From an uncultured Mogibacterium sp. (GTDB lineage Bacteria; Bacillota_A; Clostridia; Peptostreptococcales; Anaerovoracaceae): 45,685 nt of DNA. A program made the translations under genes and the position numbers. Shown piece after piece: positions 32,923 through 42,292 of this stretch. Each line of letters starts with the position of its first letter. The first letter of the stretch is position 1. The notes below the pieces were generated by a model that was not told the origin of the DNA, ran no database searches, and saw nothing but the letters and a program-made list of their open reading frames with translations. The stretch is from the NCBI RefSeq assembly GCF_938039775.1, contig NZ_CALHTQ010000203.1:1-45685 (forward strand), read 5' to 3'.

Positions 32923-35900
32923 ATGATTGAAGTAAGAGAGCTTAAAAAAGAATATAGGACTGGTGACTTCGTCCAAAAAGCACTAGATGGTGTATCGGTC
33001 ACATTCAGGGACAATGAGTTCGTAGCAGTTCTAGGACCATCTGGTTCTGGTAAGACGACGCTGCTCAATATCCTGGGCGGTCTCGATACTGCAGATTCAG
33101 GCGAGATTATTATAAACGGTACGTCGACTAGGGAGTATAAGTCCGCTGATTGGGATACATACAGGAACCATAGAATTGGATTTGTATTCCAGAGCTATAA
33201 TCTAATACCTCATCAGACAGTGAGGGCTAACGTAGAGCTAGCTATGACATTGACTGGTGTAGGTGCCGAGGAGAGGCGCACGAGAGCTGAAGAGGCACTT
33301 GATAGGGTTGGGCTTAAGGGCCATGAGAACAAGAAGCCGAGCCAGCTTTCTGGTGGTCAGATGCAGCGTGTAGCGATTGCTAGAGCTCTTGTAAACAATC
33401 CTGAAATCGTACTGGCGGATGAACCGACTGGCGCACTCGATACAGAAACGGGTATTCAGGTTATGAATCTGCTTAAGGAGATTGCCAAAGATAGATTAGT
33501 AATCATGGTTACACACAATCCGGCACTAGCTGAGAAGTATGCAAGCAGGATTATTACGCTCAAAGATGGAGCGATACTAGAGGATAATAAGGCCGTTACT
33601 GTAGATGAGTTGAATGCTGCTGCTCGAACTAAGATTGGTGAATCAGATGCTGGTAACAAGACTTCAATGAGCTTTCGCACGGCACTTTCGCTTTCTTTCT
33701 CCAACCTGATGAGCAAGAAAGGTAGGACTGCACTTACGGCTTTTGCAGGATCGATAGGAATTATCGGGATTGCAGCGATATTAGCTCTTTCAAATGGAGT
33801 AAACGATTACATCGCTAAGGTCGAGGAAGATACGCTTTCATCGTATCCACTTACTATTTCCAAGAGTGCGGCTGATCTCTCGAGCTTGTTTTTAGGAATG
33901 TCTGGAAACTCAAAGGATGAAAGCAAGGATAAGGATTCAGATGCGGATAATGAAGCTCGCTCAGCTTCGAGTGCGGATTCGAGTAGCGAATCAGACAAGG
34001 TAAGCAGTGCAGCCAAAGCCGAGGACAAAGAAATCAAGCAGAGGAACGTGCTAGGAAACGTCTTTGGCAGCACCCGCAAAAACGACCTAGTTGCCTTCAA
34101 GAAATATCTCGATTCAAAGGGCAACAAGGTCCGCCGAAATGCTGCAGTAATCACCTATAACTACGGAATAACACCGCTTATCTACCAGACAAAGAGCGGT
34201 ACGGATCCAATTCAGGTCAATGCTACGGACGGCATGGATGCGAATTACGAGAGCTTCGGTCTGCAGAACTCAAGCAATACTGGATTCTATCAGATGCTGG
34301 ATAATGAAAAGCTTCTGAAGCAGCAGTATGAAGTCGTGGCAGGAAAGTGGCCTAAAAAATCAACGGAAGCGGTTCTGGTTCTCAGCAAAGATGGGTCCAT
34401 TTCAGATGCTACTCTTTATCAGCTCGGATATTACGACCGCAAGGAATATGACCGCGCCATGATCAAATACAGAGAAACTGGCAAGCTAGAGATGAACACA
34501 GAGAAGCAAAAACCTTTTAGATATAAAGATGCTCTCAAGCTAAGCTATAGCGTAATCTCTCCAGGTGAGATATATTCGTATAATTCGGCAACAGGTACAT
34601 GGCTCGATCAGTCCAAGAATAAGACTTTCTTAACGGGTAAGCTCGAGAAGGGAATTAAGATTAAGGTAGTTGGAGTAATAAAGCCGAACGGCAAGACCAG
34701 ATCAAATGCACTTCAGCCAGGCATTGGTTATCTGCCATCCCTAACATCGCAAGTTATCGATAGAATGAAGGATGCAGATATAGTTAAGCAGCAACTTGCG
34801 AATCCGGAAGTGGACGTATTTACGGGCAAGTCATTTGCAGCTCTCAAAGAGGAAAACGGGGCAGACTTCGATATGAGTAAACTTTTTAGCATCAACCAGT
34901 CTATGCTAGCTAGTGCATTTAAGTTCGATGCTTCCAAGCTGCAGAAGGTATTTGGAATGAGCTCGCTGGCAAACCTTGACTATTCAAAGGCTTTGTCAAA
35001 CGTCGATACGACGAGCCTTGCTCAGAACATGATGAGCGAATTAGTGCAGGAACTGGCGGAATTCCCAGCATATCTGCAGCAGCAAAATATAACGCTGACC
35101 CCAGCAGAGCAGTCGATGATTACTACTGAGACGAGTCAGCTAGTGGCAACGCTACTTGCAGGTTATCCGGCATTTGCAAGTGACTATGCGACTAATCACC
35201 CTGGTGCGGCTCAGAACGAGATAATCACAGCGTATTTGTCCAGTGATAATTCTAGGACAGCTATCTCAAGTACAGCGACACGCATAGCGCAGAATCTCGG
35301 CAGGAGCGACCTTAGAGGCACGATAGAGAGGGCGCTAAATAGCTACATGCAAGGCAGAATGGCCAAAATTATGGGCAAATTCATGAATCAGGTCATGACT
35401 GAAATGCAGAAGCAGCTCGGTGCGCAGGTAAGCGAAAGCGCGGCTATGAGCAGAGAGATGGCTGGAGCACTACAGAGTGTATTTAGCGTAAATCCTTCGG
35501 CTTTTGCAAAGGCATTTTCACTAAACATGGACCAGACACAGATGGCGGCGCTGTTCTCGCAGTTCATGAATAACGGCATCGTGACATACGATTCAAATCT
35601 CAAGAAGATGGGATATGCTGACAAGTCGAATCCTGAATCTATATCAATCTATCCGAGCAGCTTTGAGCACAAGGACGAAGTAACCGAAGGAATAGACAGC
35701 TATAATGCTCGTATGAAGAGGACGGGTCATAAGTCACGAGTAATTACATATACGGATATTATGGGGGTGCTGATGTCGTCAGTTACGGATATCATAAATA
35801 TGATAAGCTATGTGCTAGTGGCATTTATCAGCGTATCGCTAATCGTTAGTTCAATTATGATAGGAATTATTACCTATATATCGGTCCTTGAACGAAGGAA

Positions 35901-36204
35901 GGAAATTGGAATCCTGCGTGCAATGGGTGCCTCGAAGAGCAATATTGCAAATATATTTAATGCAGAGACATTCATCGAGGGACTGCTATCGGGAGTGTTT
36001 GCAATACTTTTCGTGTATCTCGTGAGTATTCCGATCAATGCGATTGTGCGGTCCTCATTTAACGTCGACCACATAATGAATCTGCCGATTAGAGCTGGCT
36101 TGGTTCTAATTGGAATTTCCGTATTCCTGACATATATAGCCGGTCTGATTCCATCAAGGTCGGCGGCAAAGCGCAATCCAGTGGAAGCACTGAGGAGCGA
36201 ATAA
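32923..36204 (+). CDS. MacB-like ABC transporter, fused ATPase and FtsX-type permease
   Basis: A 1093-residue fusion. Residues 1-225 are a LolD/MacB-type ATPase: Walker [10 protein letters not shown] (38-46), Q-loop VFQSYN, signature LSGGQ (142-146), Walker B VLADEP and the switch His in VTHNP. A first membrane helix (about 268-290) is followed by a very long extracytoplasmic domain with a Ser/Asp/Lys-rich low-complexity segment (about 325-375), then three C-terminal helices with the FtsX signature ([19 protein letters not shown]; ending [14 protein letters not shown]). Such proteins work as mechanotransmitters, exporting peptides or moving lipoproteins, rather than classical importers. The start follows GAGG. 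Exported proteins encoded downstream are possible clients, but a terminator intervenes. Confidence 0.93.
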   Translation: MIEVRELKKEYRTGDFVQKALDGVSVTFRDNEFVAVLGPSGSGKTTLLNILGGLDTADSGEIIINGTSTREYKSADWDTYRNHRIGFVFQSYNLIPHQTVRANVELAMTLTGVGAEERRTRAEEALDRVGLKGHENKKPSQLSGGQMQRVAIARALVNNPEIVLADEPTGALDTETGIQVMNLLKEIAKDRLVIMVTHNPALAEKYASRIITLKDGAILEDNKAVTVDELNAAARTKIGESDAGNKTSMSFRTALSLSFSNLMSKKGRTALTAFAGSIGIIGIAAILALSNGVNDYIAKVEEDTLSSYPLTISKSAADLSSLFLGMSGNSKDESKDKDSDADNEARSASSADSSSESDKVSSAAKAEDKEIKQRNVLGNVFGSTRKNDLVAFKKYLDSKGNKVRRNAAVITYNYGITPLIYQTKSGTDPIQVNATDGMDANYESFGLQNSSNTGFYQMLDNEKLLKQQYEVVAGKWPKKSTEAVLVLSKDGSISDATLYQLGYYDRKEYDRAMIKYRETGKLEMNTEKQKPFRYKDALKLSYSVISPGEIYSYNSATGTWLDQSKNKTFLTGKLEKGIKIKVVGVIKPNGKTRSNALQPGIGYLPSLTSQVIDRMKDADIVKQQLANPEVDVFTGKSFAALKEENGADFDMSKLFSINQSMLASAFKFDASKLQKVFGMSSLANLDYSKALSNVDTTSLAQNMMSELVQELAEFPAYLQQQNITLTPAEQSMITTETSQLVATLLAGYPAFASDYATNHPGAAQNEIITAYLSSDNSRTAISSTATRIAQNLGRSDLRGTIERALNSYMQGRMAKIMGKFMNQVMTEMQKQLGAQVSESAAMSREMAGALQSVFSVNPSAFAKAFSLNMDQTQMAALFSQFMNNGIVTYDSNLKKMGYADKSNPESISIYPSSFEHKDEVTEGIDSYNARMKRTGHKSRVITYTDIMGVLMSSVTDIINMISYVLVAFISVSLIVSSIMIGIITYISVLERRKEIGILRAMGASKSNIANIFNAETFIEGLLSGVFAILFVYLVSIPINAIVRSSFNVDHIMNLPIRAGLVLIGISVFLTYIAGLIPSRSAAKRNPVEALRSE

Positions 36205-36270
36205 TTGCTGTCATATAAAAACATATAATTAATGCGGTAAGATTATTCCATAATACTGAAAACACCGTCA

Positions 36271-36333
36271 AAAGCGGGAGTCAACAGCGTGCGAGGCCTT
36301 TTTGGCTGTCACGTGAGGCTCGCGCTTTCTTGT
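36271..36333 (+). terminator. Complex terminator after the ABC gene
   Basis: AAAGCGGGAG (36271-36280) pairs with CTCGCGCTTT (36319-36328, one mismatch). Inside it GCC/GGC and ACAGC/GCTGT offer further pairing. A short T-rich tail follows. Confidence 0.6.
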
Positions 36334-36358
36334 TATATTTGTAAAATTGTATTATGAT
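36330..36358 (+). promoter_or_regulatory. Promoter of exported-protein pair 1
   Basis: TTGTTA (36330-36335), 17 bases, then TATGAT (36353-36358). The second copy has the same -10 and spacing. The leader contains CCTAT (36368-36372), which can pair with ATAGG of the ribosome site (36392-36396). Confidence 0.65.
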
Positions 36359-36405
36359 TACAGTTAACCTATGCACGGGGATATTTTACAAATAGGAGGT
36401 AGAAT

Positions 36406-37185
36406 ATGACAGGTTACAGAAAAAGAACAGTTATATTGGTTATCGGGCTGATAGCTCTGATTGGTCTAGTGGGCTGTGGCGATAAGAGCGGATATGGCAG
36501 CTTGTCTGATGAAGAGAGAATCGAAAAGGGACTAGACGCTTTCGCACATCTGAAAAACGGAAAGATTCAGATAAAGAGTCATCTGAAGTATGATTTAAAG
36601 GAGGCTGCTGGGGCGAAGTCAAAGGTTGACTTAAATATCACCTTCAATGGAGATTTTGAAAAGAGCCCAGACCACCTGCTTGGTGTGTATGATAATGGTA
36701 AAGACAAATATGATTATTACCATGATGCGATTTCAGAGTACTCAAAACCTGCAGGATCGGCAGAGTGGACTAATAACACAGAAAGCACAAAAAAAAGACA
36801 CTATAATCAGCCAAATGGAATTAACAGAGAAGCTATTGAATTCCTTAGGACAAAGAAAAAAGACATAAAGGTGACAGATGACAAGGAGACCTTCACTATT
36901 GTGTACGAGACTGACGATATAAAGCTGCTCGGGGCTAACGGTGATTTTCTTGTCGGCGGAAGTTATAACGGACCTATCTATGTCGATAGTGATACTAGCG
37001 ACAAATTAAAGATGGAACTTACCGTCACTAAGAAAGGCTTCAAGCCTTTGTCTGTAAAGTACACATGTGAACAGAATAATCCTAAGATAACTGTCAAGTT
37101 TAAGAGCACTGTTAAATATTCTAAGCAAAATTCAGGTGTAAGAGTCGAAGTTCCAAGTGGTATCGGTAGCGCCGCAAGCAAATAG
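36406..37185 (+). CDS. Lipoprotein, pair 1 first gene (family not recognised)
   Basis: A 259-residue lipoprotein. A basic MTGYRKRT start, a hydrophobic core and lipobox LVGC place it on the outer face of the membrane after cleavage before the Cys. The mature protein is beta-rich: DGLEKGL-like opening (IEKGLDAFAHLKNGKIQIKS), FNGDF, an FLRTKKKDIKVTDD segment and a final KFKSTVKYSKQNSGVRVEVP. It has the look of a LolA/LppX-type curved sheet, but I cannot name a family. It is about 45% like the gene at 38151 by eye, with strongest similarity at both ends. It is followed after 11 bases by its partner. The start follows ATAGGAGG. Confidence 0.8.
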   Translation: MTGYRKRTVILVIGLIALIGLVGCGDKSGYGSLSDEERIEKGLDAFAHLKNGKIQIKSHLKYDLKEAAGAKSKVDLNITFNGDFEKSPDHLLGVYDNGKDKYDYYHDAISEYSKPAGSAEWTNNTESTKKRHYNQPNGINREAIEFLRTKKKDIKVTDDKETFTIVYETDDIKLLGANGDFLVGGSYNGPIYVDSDTSDKLKMELTVTKKGFKPLSVKYTCEQNNPKITVKFKSTVKYSKQNSGVRVEVPSGIGSAASK

Positions 37186-37196
37186 AAAGGGGGATT

Positions 37197-38045
37197 ATGA
37201 TGAATAAGAAACAGAGATTATTTGCGATAGTATTTGCGTTTGTTTTGAGTCTAACCCTCATGTCCTTTAAGAAAGGCGCGAGCTCAGATGTAGACAATTT
37301 CGTCGAGAAGCTACGCAAGGCAGAAAATCTAGAATACGATGTAACTATTTACAATAAGGGCAATGCTTCCAACAGTGAGATGAAGAAGTTCAGCTCCGAC
37401 ACGAGTATTAAACATGGACTAATTCAGTTCAATCCACAGGTATACAGCGAGTATGAATTAAGCGGATATGGGACAACTAACGATGAGGCTGAGATTGCGA
37501 AAGCAAATCGCACCTTTGGAAGTGCTGACGACCTAAGCAGCTATAAGAGGATATATTCGCCAGAGCCAGGTAAAGGATATAAAGGATTCACTTCTCCAAA
37601 AGAAAATGGATGGGCATGGATAGATAAGGATGATCTCGAGGCTCCGGAAGTTGGGCGTAACGAAGAAATTCTTAAGCTTTATGAGAAGTATGCTGACAAG
37701 TTCAAGAAGACGGAAGATGACAACTATATCTATTTAGATTATAAGGGCGATGTATCGAAGGACTTTGGTCAGGTGGGAAAAGCTCAAAGAACTTTTTCAG
37801 ATACTAAGGTATTTACCTCAGGAAAGAGATATATCAAGTCAGTAAAGCTACGAATCCACCTAGTTATAGCTAAGAAAGACAAGACCACTGGCGAAAAAAT
37901 GGTACCAAGCGAGGCTCACATCCAGATTAAGGCAAAGGGAAAAACCGACGGAGCGGGAGTTAAGCTAGCTAACGAGGATAATTTCATCGCTTCATATCGT
38001 GATATAAATAATGTGAAGAGCATTGAAAAGCCGGCGGGAATTTAA
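37197..38045 (+). CDS. Secreted protein, pair 1 second gene (paralogue lacks lipobox Cys)
   Basis: A 282-residue exported protein with a signal sequence reading LFAIVFAFVLSLTLMSFKKG. Its paralogue at 38966 has LSACGGKG at this point, so the lipobox cysteine is absent here. The mature parts align well: DVDNFVEKLRKAENLEYDV, ending with IASYRDINNVKSIEKPAG, and a central EILKLYEKYADKFKKTEDDN and YLDYKGDVS. The protein is therefore probably secreted, or tethered by an uncleaved signal. The family is not recognised. ATGATG follows AAAGGGGG; either ATG could be used. Confidence 0.78.
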   Translation: MMNKKQRLFAIVFAFVLSLTLMSFKKGASSDVDNFVEKLRKAENLEYDVTIYNKGNASNSEMKKFSSDTSIKHGLIQFNPQVYSEYELSGYGTTNDEAEIAKANRTFGSADDLSSYKRIYSPEPGKGYKGFTSPKENGWAWIDKDDLEAPEVGRNEEILKLYEKYADKFKKTEDDNYIYLDYKGDVSKDFGQVGKAQRTFSDTKVFTSGKRYIKSVKLRIHLVIAKKDKTTGEKMVPSEAHIQIKAKGKTDGAGVKLANEDNFIASYRDINNVKSIEKPAGI

Positions 38046-38075
38046 TAACTGCACTTATGAGCGACATACGATTAA

Positions 38076-38104
38076 TTGCAAAAGTACACTAATTAAGTTA
38101 TGAT
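38076..38104 (+). promoter_or_regulatory. Promoter of exported-protein pair 2
   Basis: TTGCAA (38076-38081), 17 bases, then TATGAT (38099-38104). The leader repeats CCTAT (38113-38117) opposite ATAGG of the ribosome site (38137-38141), as in copy 1. Confidence 0.65.
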
Positions 38105-38150
38105 AGCAATAACCTATGCACGGGGATATTTTACAGATAGGAGGTAGAAT

Positions 38151-38951
38151 ATGACAGGTTACAAGAAAAGAACAGTCATATTGGTTATCAGCTTGATCGC
38201 TTTACTTGGGCTTGCTGGATGCGGACAGTCTGGCGGCGGTAATGGAAGTGGCGAGAACCTAACCAAAGAACAGAAAATAGATACGGGACTAGATGCCTTT
38301 TACAATCTAGATGATGGAAAGGTTCAGATAGAAGCCAGAACTGACTATGTCCGTCATCAACCATCAGAGGGACAGAAGGCGGAGGGCTTTAATAAGTACT
38401 CGTATAAGGGAACCTTTGAGATGGGTCCAGTTAGAGCCCGCGGAAAGCTAAACTATACAAATGATTCTAAAAAGGGGTCTAGAGAAATCTACGGAACCGA
38501 CGGGGCAGAATATAAAAAAGAAAAAGGCGATAAGGCCTGGAAGCAGGATATTTATACCAGTAAATGGCGCAATCAGCCAACTGGATTCAACCGCGATTTC
38601 ATCGCTTTTCTACAAACAAAGAAGAAAGACATCACAGTTAAAGAGGATAAGAAGACTTACACACTTCGCTTTGAGACGACTGATATGAAGCTCTTAGATG
38701 AAAATGGTGACCTATTCTTTGGTGCAATGTTCAGGCCAATCATTGTTAGCTCTAGTACCGACACAGGAAAGCTGGTTGCTGAATTAACCGTTTCTAAGGA
38801 GGATAGTAAGCCGCTGTCATTCAAGTATACTGGTAATTTTGATAGCAGTGCAGTTAGTGCTAAATTCAAGGGCGTGGCAAAATACAGCGATCAGAACACT
38901 GGTGTTCGTGTTGAAGAACCTAAGGGCATTGATAAGGCTAAAGGTTACTAG
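38151..38951 (+). CDS. Lipoprotein, pair 2 first gene (family not recognised)
   Basis: A 266-residue paralogue of the gene at 36406, with an almost identical signal peptide (MTGYKKRTVILVI) and lipobox LAGC. A Gly/Ser-rich spacer follows the Cys (GQSGGGNGSGEN). The mature part shares TGLDAFYNLDDGKVQIEA, FLQTKKKDITVKED and KYSDQNTGVRVEEPKG with copy 1. It is followed after 14 bases by its partner. Divergence in the middle of the protein, with conserved ends, suggests selection for different ligands or loss of constraint; this cannot be decided here. Confidence 0.8.
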   Translation: MTGYKKRTVILVISLIALLGLAGCGQSGGGNGSGENLTKEQKIDTGLDAFYNLDDGKVQIEARTDYVRHQPSEGQKAEGFNKYSYKGTFEMGPVRARGKLNYTNDSKKGSREIYGTDGAEYKKEKGDKAWKQDIYTSKWRNQPTGFNRDFIAFLQTKKKDITVKEDKKTYTLRFETTDMKLLDENGDLFFGAMFRPIIVSSSTDTGKLVAELTVSKEDSKPLSFKYTGNFDSSAVSAKFKGVAKYSDQNTGVRVEEPKGIDKAKGY

Positions 38952-38965
38952 GGAGGGACAATAAA

Positions 38966-39829
38966 ATGAGACAGAAACGAAAAATAGTTTTAGTAGTCAT
39001 CGCCATGATGATGGTCCTAACCCTTTCAGCTTGCGGTGGAAAAGGCGATGTTAAGACATTTGTAAAGAAGATGCAAAAGGTGGAAAACCTTGATTATGAG
39101 ATCCATACCTATAGGAGATACGTAGCATCTGAGGGTTCAGCTAGACTCTTTAGGGGGGAATCACAGGTTAGACAAGGCAAGATGCAGCTTGACCCGCAGG
39201 TCTTCAGCGAATATTACTCAGAAGGCAGTTCTAATGTTCAGGAACCTGAGGATATTGATGAGCACTTGATAAAATTTGGAAGTTCGGACTTCATATTTAA
39301 GAGTGATAAGATATACTCCCCAAAGCCTAAAAAGGTGTATTCCGGTTCATCTTCGGTAACTAATAATTATGAGTGGGTTTGGAAAGAGGCAAAGGATATA
39401 AATCCTCCAGAGATAGGTAATAGCAAGACTTTCTTAGATATATACGAGAAATATGCGGATAAGTTCAAGCTGACTGAGGACGAGAACCATTACTATCTTG
39501 ATTACAAGGGCGATGTGAGCGGAAATCTGGATCAGATGGCTAAGCTTCAGGTAGCAATTATTCCTAAAAGTAAAATGCTCAAACAGGGTAAGAAGGATGT
39601 AAAGTCCTGCAAGATTGAAATCCACCTCGTGATGAAGAAGGGCAAGGGTGGTCCAACTCCTTATCAGACAAGGATAAAGCTTATTACCAAGATGGATGTA
39701 CCTGAGTATGGAGGAGCAATTGACAACGAGGATTACTATCAGGCATATTACCGTGACATCAATGATGTGAAGGAAATCAAGAAGCCTCAAGGATTTGATG
39801 CTAGTAAGGTGAAGAAGTCGCAGTTCTAG
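38966..39829 (+). CDS. Lipoprotein, pair 2 second gene (family not recognised)
   Basis: A 287-residue paralogue of the gene at 37197. The signal peptide ends in lipobox LSAC followed by GGKGD, so this copy is lipid-anchored. Shared segments are VKTFVKKMQKVENLDYEIHT, LDIYEKYADKFKLTEDEN, YLDYKGDVSGN and YYRDINDVKEIKKPQG. The ribosome site is AGGGAGG. The protein probably works with the first gene of the unit at the cell surface. No known domain was recognised. Confidence 0.8.
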   Translation: MRQKRKIVLVVIAMMMVLTLSACGGKGDVKTFVKKMQKVENLDYEIHTYRRYVASEGSARLFRGESQVRQGKMQLDPQVFSEYYSEGSSNVQEPEDIDEHLIKFGSSDFIFKSDKIYSPKPKKVYSGSSSVTNNYEWVWKEAKDINPPEIGNSKTFLDIYEKYADKFKLTEDENHYYLDYKGDVSGNLDQMAKLQVAIIPKSKMLKQGKKDVKSCKIEIHLVMKKGKGGPTPYQTRIKLITKMDVPEYGGAIDNEDYYQAYYRDINDVKEIKKPQGFDASKVKKSQF

Positions 39830-39924
39830 GTCTGTCTGCGGATGATTGTATGAATCGTCCGAAAAGAGTAGTAAAAAAATGGACTAAAGCCGATAAAACA
39901 GGCTAGAATCGAATATTTATAGAG

Positions 39925-39952
39925 AAAGCCTGCGCGTGAGCGCGGGCTTTTT
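39925..39952 (+). terminator. Terminator of the duplicated lipoprotein region
   Basis: AAAGCCTGCGC pairs with GCGCGGGCTTT around GTGA, followed by T. From 39953 to 40090 I see only AT-rich sequence. Confidence 0.88.
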
Positions 39953-40090
39953 GCGTGGGGGGAATATGAGGGGGGCAATATGGAATAAGTGTGCTAAAAA
40001 GGAGAGTGGGTTGTGTTATAATTCGGTATCTAGATTATTCATTTCTATATAGCTTTAAAAAATAAGAAATATAACATTATAGATTTTGGG

Positions 40091-40119
40091 TTTTGAATAA
40101 TCGTAAAAACGAATATAAT
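40091..40119 (+). promoter_or_regulatory. Restriction-modification promoter with internal palindrome
   Basis: A perfect TATAAT (40114-40119) lies 17 bases after TTTTGA (40091-40096). TCGT-AAAA-ACGA (40101-40112), a perfect 4-4-4 palindrome, lies in the spacer and could bind a repressor. No controller gene is adjacent. Confidence 0.5.
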
Positions 40120-40150
40120 AGTCATTATATTGTTAAGGTGAGGGTTGAAT

Positions 40151-40993
40151 ATGTCAAAAAATTTACTTTTAAGTCCAATATTAAAATGGGTAGGTGGTAA
40201 GCGACAACTGCTATCAGAAATAATTCCATTAATAGATGAGAGTTGCGATAACTATGTTGAACCTTTCATTGGTGGAGGGGCGGTACTATTCAGATTGCAA
40301 CCTAAAAAAGCAATTATTAATGACTACAATACTGAACTAATTAACGTATATAGAACAGTCAGGGATGATCTAGATGCTCTTGTAGCATTGTTGAAGGAAC
40401 ATGAAAAATATAATTCATCAGATTATTACTACGAAGTTAGAGCGCTAGACCGCACCCCTGACTTTGATAAAATGTCAAATTCGGAGAAAGCTGCAAGAAT
40501 TATCTATCTAAATAAGACTTGTTACAATGGATTGTATAGGGTTAATTCTTTAGGACAATTTAACTCACCATACGGCAAATACAAGAATCCTAATATAGTA
40601 AATGAAGTCGTACTAAGAGCAATTTCAAAATATCTAAATGGGAATGAAATTAGTATTAGGAGCGGTGACTATAAAGATGTCTTAAATGATATTGAAAAAA
40701 ATTCCTTTGTATACTTAGATCCACCATATATGCCGATTTCATCTTCATCTTCGTTTACGGGATATACAGAGGGAGGATTTGGGTATGATAAACAAGTAGA
40801 ACTGAAAGAAGAATGTGACAAATTAAATTCAAAAGGTGTACATTTCTTACAGTCCAATTCTGATTGTGAAGAGATAAGGGAGCTTTATAAGGCTTATAGA
40901 ATAAAGGTTGTTAAAGCAAAACGAGCTATTAATAGTGATGCAAAAAAACGTGGACAAATAAATGAGGTTCTAATATACAATGCAAAAAAATAA
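40151..40993 (+). CDS. Dam-type (D12 class) adenine-N6 DNA methyltransferase
   Basis: A 280-residue enzyme that would methylate adenine in the restriction target. The ATG at 40151 follows AAGGTGAGGG; a TTG two codons earlier is less likely. Motifs are N-terminal LKWVGGKRQL (11-20), SAM motif I YVEPFIGGGAVLF (35-47), the class-typical NKTCYNGLYRVNSLGQFNSP, and catalytic DPPY at 190-193. This is the DpnM/T4 Dam group, often GATC-specific, but the partner nuclease is not DpnII-like, so the site is not assigned. The region is visibly more AT-rich than its neighbours, suggesting acquisition. It overlaps the nuclease gene by 14 bases. Confidence 0.92.
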   Translation: MSKNLLLSPILKWVGGKRQLLSEIIPLIDESCDNYVEPFIGGGAVLFRLQPKKAIINDYNTELINVYRTVRDDLDALVALLKEHEKYNSSDYYYEVRALDRTPDFDKMSNSEKAARIIYLNKTCYNGLYRVNSLGQFNSPYGKYKNPNIVNEVVLRAISKYLNGNEISIRSGDYKDVLNDIEKNSFVYLDPPYMPISSSSSFTGYTEGGFGYDKQVELKEECDKLNSKGVHFLQSNSDCEEIRELYKAYRIKVVKAKRAINSDAKKRGQINEVLIYNAKK

Positions 40994-42284
40994 AATTTCT
41001 GCTAATGAAGCATGGAAAGAGATCATTAAAAAATACGATATTATAAACAGAATTAATGAAAATGGTATATTTCATATTAAAGCAAGTGAAATTAAAGAAT
41101 TTAAAGAACCTAGATTAATGGCTAAATGGGACTGTACATCAGCTCTTCCAGAAGCATTAAGAAACAATAAAATTAACATCTTACCTAATAGTAGAAACTC
41201 TTATGTTTTAGGTAGATTTAATTTATATGAAGAACTACCAGAACTAACAGAGTCTGTAAATAAAATGGATTCTGCTGAACTACCCGCTCTTGAGACAATA
41301 GATATTAATAGCATTACATCAGAATCTGCGGCAATTTGCATATTGATTATCTCAGGTATATTGGATGATTTTTTAGGTGATAGGGATACCGTCGAAACAT
41401 TTAATGGAAGAATGGGTACCGGAGAATTCGAGTTTAGCGTAAATACGGTTGATGGTGAAAAGCAGATAATTTCTGTAAAAAATGCGCAATGTGAAATAGA
41501 CGGCGGTTTTGAAAATGATAAAGATGTCATAATATTGGAAGCAAAGAATGTAGTACACGAAGATTTCCACATTAGACAGCTATACTATCCGTATAGGTTA
41601 TGGGAACAAAAGGTGTCAAAACCTATTAGATTAGTGTTTTCTGTGTATTCAAATATGATTTTTAGATTATTTGAATATAGATTTTTAGATAAAAATAATT
41701 ATTCCTCTATTGAACTAGTTAAAGCAAAAAATTATTCTCTACAAGAGACGCATATTGAGATAAGTGACTTAGTAGAGATTAGAAATTTAACTAAAATTAT
41801 TTTTGATGATGACTGCAGGGAAGATGATAATGTTCCATTTATTCAGGCAAACTCCTTTGAACGTGTTATTTCTCTTTTAGAGAATCTAAAAGAGAACGCT
41901 ATGACAAAAGAACAAATTGCTGAATTAATGGAATTCGATGAACGTCAATCGGATTATTATTATAACGCAGGGGCTTATCTAGGGTTATTTGTAAAACGAA
42001 TAGAAGGGTCTGGTAAAAGAGTTACTCTTACTAGATTAGGAGAACAAATATTAACAATGAACTACAAAGAACGTCAACTTAAGTTTGTTCAGTTAATGTT
42101 GCAGCACCAAATATTTGCAGATTGTTTTGATAGTATAATTGAAACAGGAGAACTTATTGAGATAAGTGAAATCGAAAAGTTAATGCGTAAATATAATGTA
42201 TGTAAAAGTACTAGTACAATTCATAGACGAGCTAGCTCAGTGCAATGTTGGATAAAGTGGGTATTTAATTTAGTTAATTTATAG
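40980..42284 (+). CDS. Type II restriction endonuclease
   Basis: A 434-residue predicted nuclease between two methyltransferase genes. The N-terminus FKEPRLMAKWDCTSALPEAL and INILPNSRNSYVLGRFNLYE matches a type II enzyme family I have seen beside Dam-type methylases. A PD-(D/E)xK-like core is visible: Asp174 in QCEIDGGF and Glu187-Ala-Lys189 in VIILEAKN, followed by HIRQLYYPYRLWEQKV. The C-terminal part looks like a winged helix (MTKEQIAELMEFDERQSDYY, then TLTRLGEQI) and ends with STIHRRASSVQCWIKWV. Length appears complete. The recognition sequence is unknown. Overlap with the methylase start suggests coupled translation. Confidence 0.85.
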   Translation: MQKNKISANEAWKEIIKKYDIINRINENGIFHIKASEIKEFKEPRLMAKWDCTSALPEALRNNKINILPNSRNSYVLGRFNLYEELPELTESVNKMDSAELPALETIDINSITSESAAICILIISGILDDFLGDRDTVETFNGRMGTGEFEFSVNTVDGEKQIISVKNAQCEIDGGFENDKDVIILEAKNVVHEDFHIRQLYYPYRLWEQKVSKPIRLVFSVYSNMIFRLFEYRFLDKNNYSSIELVKAKNYSLQETHIEISDLVEIRNLTKIIFDDDCREDDNVPFIQANSFERVISLLENLKENAMTKEQIAELMEFDERQSDYYYNAGAYLGLFVKRIEGSGKRVTLTRLGEQILTMNYKERQLKFVQLMLQHQIFADCFDSIIETGELIEISEIEKLMRKYNVCKSTSTIHRRASSVQCWIKWVFNLVNL

Positions 42285-42292
42285 GAGTGTGT

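Larger units (their letters stand above)
36330..39829 (+). repeat. Tandem duplication of a two-gene exported-protein unit
   Basis: Unit 1 (about 36330-38045) and unit 2 (about 38076-39829) have the same order: promoter, near-identical leader, lipoprotein, second exported protein. DNA identity is very high from 36366 and 38111 over about 80 bases, covering leader, ribosome site and signal peptide codons, and falls in the mature regions. Proteins match one-to-one between units. Confidence 0.85.

Noticed and set aside
32730..32930. 66-codon frame overlapping the end of rubrerythrin
   Set aside because: It is a shadow in another frame of the rubredoxin domain and crosses the terminator.
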